64,000 nucleotides of DNA from assembly GCA_017469335.1 (NCBI GenBank), contig JAFUGP010000112.1:1-64000 (forward strand), read 5' to 3'. Below, piece by piece: positions 61,569-64,000 of the stretch (position 1 is its first letter; each line of letters opens with the position of its first letter). Below the pieces are notes generated by a model. It saw only the letters and a program-made list of their open reading frames with translations. It had not been told where the DNA came from and ran no database searches. The stretch comes from Succinivibrio sp. GTDB lineage: Bacteria > Pseudomonadota > Gammaproteobacteria > Enterobacterales > Succinivibrionaceae. Both the position numbers and the translations under genes were made by a program.

Positions 61569-63380
61569 TTACTTCTGCTCCTCTTTCTTCTTCTTGGCAG
61601 CCTCGGCTGCTTCGGCCTCGGCGCCGTAGACGCGCTTGGCCGGGGCGAAGGTGGTGATCTTCACGTCGCTCAGACTGATATCCGGCAACCCGGTCTCCTT
61701 GTTCAGGATGGCCAGAGAGTGCTTGAGGAAATTCTTGTCATCGCGCTCCTTGTAGGCACCGTTCGGACCGTCCAGACGCTGATGCGAGCCGCGTGACTCC
61801 TTGCGGTTGATGGCCGAGGCCACCATGCACTGCGCCACATCCAGGGTGTAGCCCAGTTCGATGAGGTTCATCCACTCGGTGTTGAAGATCCTGCCTCGGT
61901 CGGTCAAGGCGATCTTCTTGTAGCGCTCCTTGAGAACCTTCAGAGTGTCAATGGTCTTCTGCATGGACTCTTCCTCGCGGTAGATGCCCACGCCGGCTTC
62001 CATGGTCTCGCCCATTTCGTTGCGCACCTTGCCCAACGACTCGCCGCCCTGCACGTCGAACAGCGACAGAGCGCGTTTTTCGGCCTCATCGGCCTGACGG
62101 GCCAGCTCGGGGCTGTCGAAGTCCTTGACCTGATGTGCACGCTCGGCCATGGCGTCACCGCCGGCCTTGCCGAACACCACGGTTTCCACCAGGGAGTTGG
62201 AACCCAAACGGTTGGCGCCGTGAATACCCACGGACGCGCACTCACCGCCGGCATAGAGGCCTTCCATGCGGGTCGCGGTACGGCCGTCGGTCTCGATGCC
62301 GCCCATGGTGTAGTGCACCACCGGACGCACCGGCACCGGCTCCTTGACCGGATCGACACCCGAGTAGGTCTGCGCCAGCTCGCAGATGAGCGGCAGACGC
62401 TCATGCAGGTATTTCTCGCCTAAGTGGGTCAGATCCAGATGCACGGCCTCGCCTAACGGGTACTTGATGGTGCGGCCTTTCTTGGACTCGTTCCAGAAAG
62501 CCTGCGAGAGGCGGTCGCGCGGCCCCAGTTCCATGTACTTGTTCTTGGGCTGTCCTACCGGGGTCTCCGGGCCTAAGCCGTAGTCCTGCAGGTAGCGGTA
62601 GTGATCCTTGTTGTAGAGCACGCCGCCTTCACCGCGGCAGCCCTCGGTCATCAGCAGGCCGCAGCCCAACAGACCGGTGGGGTGGTACTGCACGAACTCC
62701 ATGTCGCGCAGCGGTACGCCGTGGCGGTAGGCAATGGCCAGACCGTCACCGGTCACGATGCCGCCGTCGGTGTTGAAGATGTAGGCACGGCCGGCGCCGC
62801 CGGTGGCCATAAACACGCATTTGGCATTGATCTGCACGAAGTTGCCGTTCTGCAGATCGTAGGTCACCACACCGCGGCAGACCCCATCCTCGACGAGCAT
62901 GTCTAGCACGAAGTGCTCGTCAAAACGCTTGATGGACGGGAACTGAATGGAGGTCTGGAAGAGGGTGTGCAGCATGTGGAAACCGGATTTGTCAGCGGCA
63001 AACCAGGTACGCGGCACCTTCATGCCGCCAAAACGGCGCACGTTGACGTTGCCGTCGGGCTTACGGCTCCACGGGCAACCCCAGTGCTCCAACTGATAGA
63101 GCTCCTCGGTGGTGTGGTGCACGAAATAATCCACCACATCCTGCTCGCACAGCCAGTCACCGCCGGCCACGGTATCCTCAAAATGCTTCTGGTAAGAGTC
63201 GTCATCCCTCACCACGCCCGCGGCACCGCCTTCGGCGGCTACCGTATGCGAGCGCATGGGGTAGACTTTCGAGATGAGCGCGACCCGGAGTTTCGGATCG
63301 GCCTGAGCCACAGCGATGGCAGCTCTCAGGCCGGTTCCGCCGGCTCCTACAATTGCTACATCGGCTTGATATTTTTCCAC
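61569..63380 (-). CDS. frdA: Fumarate reductase flavoprotein subunit FrdA
   Basis: FrdA reduces fumarate to succinate as terminal electron acceptor of anaerobic respiration. The 603-residue flavoprotein has GAGGTGLRAA near residue 12, the covalent flavin histidine H45 in SHTVAAEGG, the active-site RGEGGVL arginine region, and HGANRLGSNSLVETVVFG. Length matches E. coli FrdA (602). The GTG start at 63380 has AGGAG 7 nt upstream. It heads frdABCD behind a candidate FNR promoter. Confidence 0.97.
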   Translation of the reverse strand: MEKYQADVAIVGAGGTGLRAAIAVAQADPKLRVALISKVYPMRSHTVAAEGGAAGVVRDDDSYQKHFEDTVAGGDWLCEQDVVDYFVHHTTEELYQLEHWGCPWSRKPDGNVNVRRFGGMKVPRTWFAADKSGFHMLHTLFQTSIQFPSIKRFDEHFVLDMLVEDGVCRGVVTYDLQNGNFVQINAKCVFMATGGAGRAYIFNTDGGIVTGDGLAIAYRHGVPLRDMEFVQYHPTGLLGCGLLMTEGCRGEGGVLYNKDHYRYLQDYGLGPETPVGQPKNKYMELGPRDRLSQAFWNESKKGRTIKYPLGEAVHLDLTHLGEKYLHERLPLICELAQTYSGVDPVKEPVPVRPVVHYTMGGIETDGRTATRMEGLYAGGECASVGIHGANRLGSNSLVETVVFGKAGGDAMAERAHQVKDFDSPELARQADEAEKRALSLFDVQGGESLGKVRNEMGETMEAGVGIYREEESMQKTIDTLKVLKERYKKIALTDRGRIFNTEWMNLIELGYTLDVAQCMVASAINRKESRGSHQRLDGPNGAYKERDDKNFLKHSLAILNKETGLPDISLSDVKITTFAPAKRVYGAEAEAAEAAKKKKEEQK

Positions 63381-63620
63381 GTGAGTCTCCTAAAGTCCGA
63401 AGCTTGAAACCGCACAGTGCAGGGCGCTCCGAACAGCAAGCAAAAAATCATCAAGATTATAACGAAAGACGCTGATTATTTTTTTGATTTGAATCGCCCT
63501 TTGAAGAGCGCGGCTCAGGCTTTTTGGGTGAAGTGGAGAGTTGAGGGGGCGCGGGCATGGCGATCCGGGATGACACCCGCGCCGGGAGTGCAGGGAAGAT
63601 ACGGTAGATAGGGGGCGGGC
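63381..63620. other. 240-bp frdA-psd intergenic region
   Basis: This gap contains the frdA promoter with the FNR-like box, and near psd an 8-bp GC stem: GGCGCGGG (63548-63555) with CCCGCGCC (63576-63583). The stem has no T run and might be a rho-dependent stop for psd. No gene is seen. Confidence 0.55.
63456..63497 (-). promoter_or_regulatory. Candidate class II FNR-activated promoter of frdA
   Basis: On the minus strand a TATAAT -10 box lies at 63461-63456. TTGAT-N4-ATCGC at 63484-63497 (plus strand reading) matches the FNR box TTGATNNNNATCAA at 8 of 10 fixed bases. With a start 7 nt past the -10 box (63449), the box centre (63490/63491) is at -41.5, the class II activation position. E. coli frd is FNR-activated. 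There is no matching -35 hexamer, as expected. Confidence 0.7.
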
Positions 63621-64000
63621 TCAGACCACCAGTGCCTGCCCCATCTGCACTGTGGTGCCGGGAGTAAGTTCGGCTCTGCAGCGGCCTAAGGAAGATGGCC
63701 ACAGCACGATGACGGTACTGCCGTATTTGAAATGTCCCATTTCCGCGCCGCGCTCCAAGGTGAGCCGGCGCTCCCTAAGATCCTGCCTTGCGACCTGCTC
63801 GGTGCGGATCACGGTGCCGTCCCAGACCGTTCCGATGCTGCCTACCAGAGCAGCTCCCACCAAAATCAGGGCCAGTGTGGCACCCTCACAGTCAAAAAAG
63901 CACACCAGCCGCTCGTTTTTGGTGTAGAGGCCGGGCATGCCCGTTATGTTGCGCTGCCCCACCGGGTAGAGTTTGCCGGGGATGTGCACGGTGCGCAAAA
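63621..64000 (-). CDS. psd: Phosphatidylserine decarboxylase, C-terminal part (cut by window end)
   Basis: Psd makes phosphatidylethanolamine from phosphatidylserine at the inner membrane. The frame is open to the window end, so only the 3' part is seen. It has IPGKLYPVG, TKNERLVCFFDCEG, ILVGAALVGSI and LERGAEMGHFKYGSTVIVLW. The GST serine is the site of self-cleavage that makes the pyruvoyl group. Here the residue before GST is Tyr, where most proteins have LGST. It lies upstream of and on the same strand as frdA. Confidence 0.92.
   Translation of the reverse strand, partial: LRTVHIPGKLYPVGQRNITGMPGLYTKNERLVCFFDCEGATLALILVGAALVGSIGTVWDGTVIRTEQVARQDLRERRLTLERGAEMGHFKYGSTVIVLWPSSLGRCRAELTPGTTVQMGQALVV

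Overview
This 64 kb window is gene-dense chromosomal sequence of a Gram-negative gammaproteobacterium. No rRNA, tRNA, insertion sequence or CRISPR array was seen. Three things suggest an anaerobic or facultative, polarly flagellated relative of Aeromonadales, possibly Succinivibrionaceae. The first is an E. coli-like nnr-tsaE-amiB-mutL-miaA-hfq-hflX-hflK-hflC-purA order. The second is a Vibrio/Pseudomonas-type flagellar and chemotaxis block (flhA, flhF, flhG, fliA, cheYZAB, motor pair, parC, parP, cheW). The third is a complete fumarate reductase operon behind an apparent FNR promoter. The family assignment is inference from gene content and order, not from a search.

Layout. 1-3.3 kb: the broken tail of a PD-(D/E)XK nuclease, a polyphosphate glucokinase with a histone-H1-like tail, and cstA behind a candidate CRP promoter. 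3.4-16.4 kb: an acetyltransferase, then the long nnr-to-purA housekeeping series (metabolite repair, t6A and i6A tRNA modification, cell-wall amidase, mismatch repair, Hfq, HflX, HflKC, AMP synthesis). 16.5-29.6 kb: rpsU divergent from tsaD-folB-folK-uppP, then cca, an ExeA-like ATPase pair, an SH3-domain membrane protein, a small coupled ORF with ygiF, glnE, and lpxL. In E. coli the order is rpsU/tsaD/plsY/folB/uppP/cca/ygiM/ygiF/glnE; here plsY is absent, and folK and the ExeA-like pair are inserted.

29.7-34.6 kb: galR facing galE-galT-galK, with a candidate GalR operator between them. 34.7-36.3 kb: a diverged DnaC-like ATPase, ruvX and a YqcC-family gene. 36.3-52.6 kb: the motility block. 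It starts at a near-consensus sigma-54 site and contains the export gate FlhA, the polar number/placement pair FlhF/FlhG, sigma-28, the Che phosphorelay, a MotC/MotD-type stator pair, the ParC/ParP array-positioning pair and CheW. A terminator-like hairpin lies in the fliA leader.

52.6-59.8 kb: pncC, a membrane metallophosphoesterase, anmK, tyrS, rpiA, a lone fliS with a sigma-28-like promoter, and pykF. 60.0-64.0 kb: frdABCD on the minus strand and the 3' part of psd, cut by the window end.

The most informative non-coding observations are three promoter architectures (CRP at about -41.5 for cstA, FNR at about -41.5 for frdA, sigma-54 for flhA), a 32-codon ORF overlapping ygiF, and the fliA leader terminator. 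The motifs were read directly; their regulatory roles are inferred.
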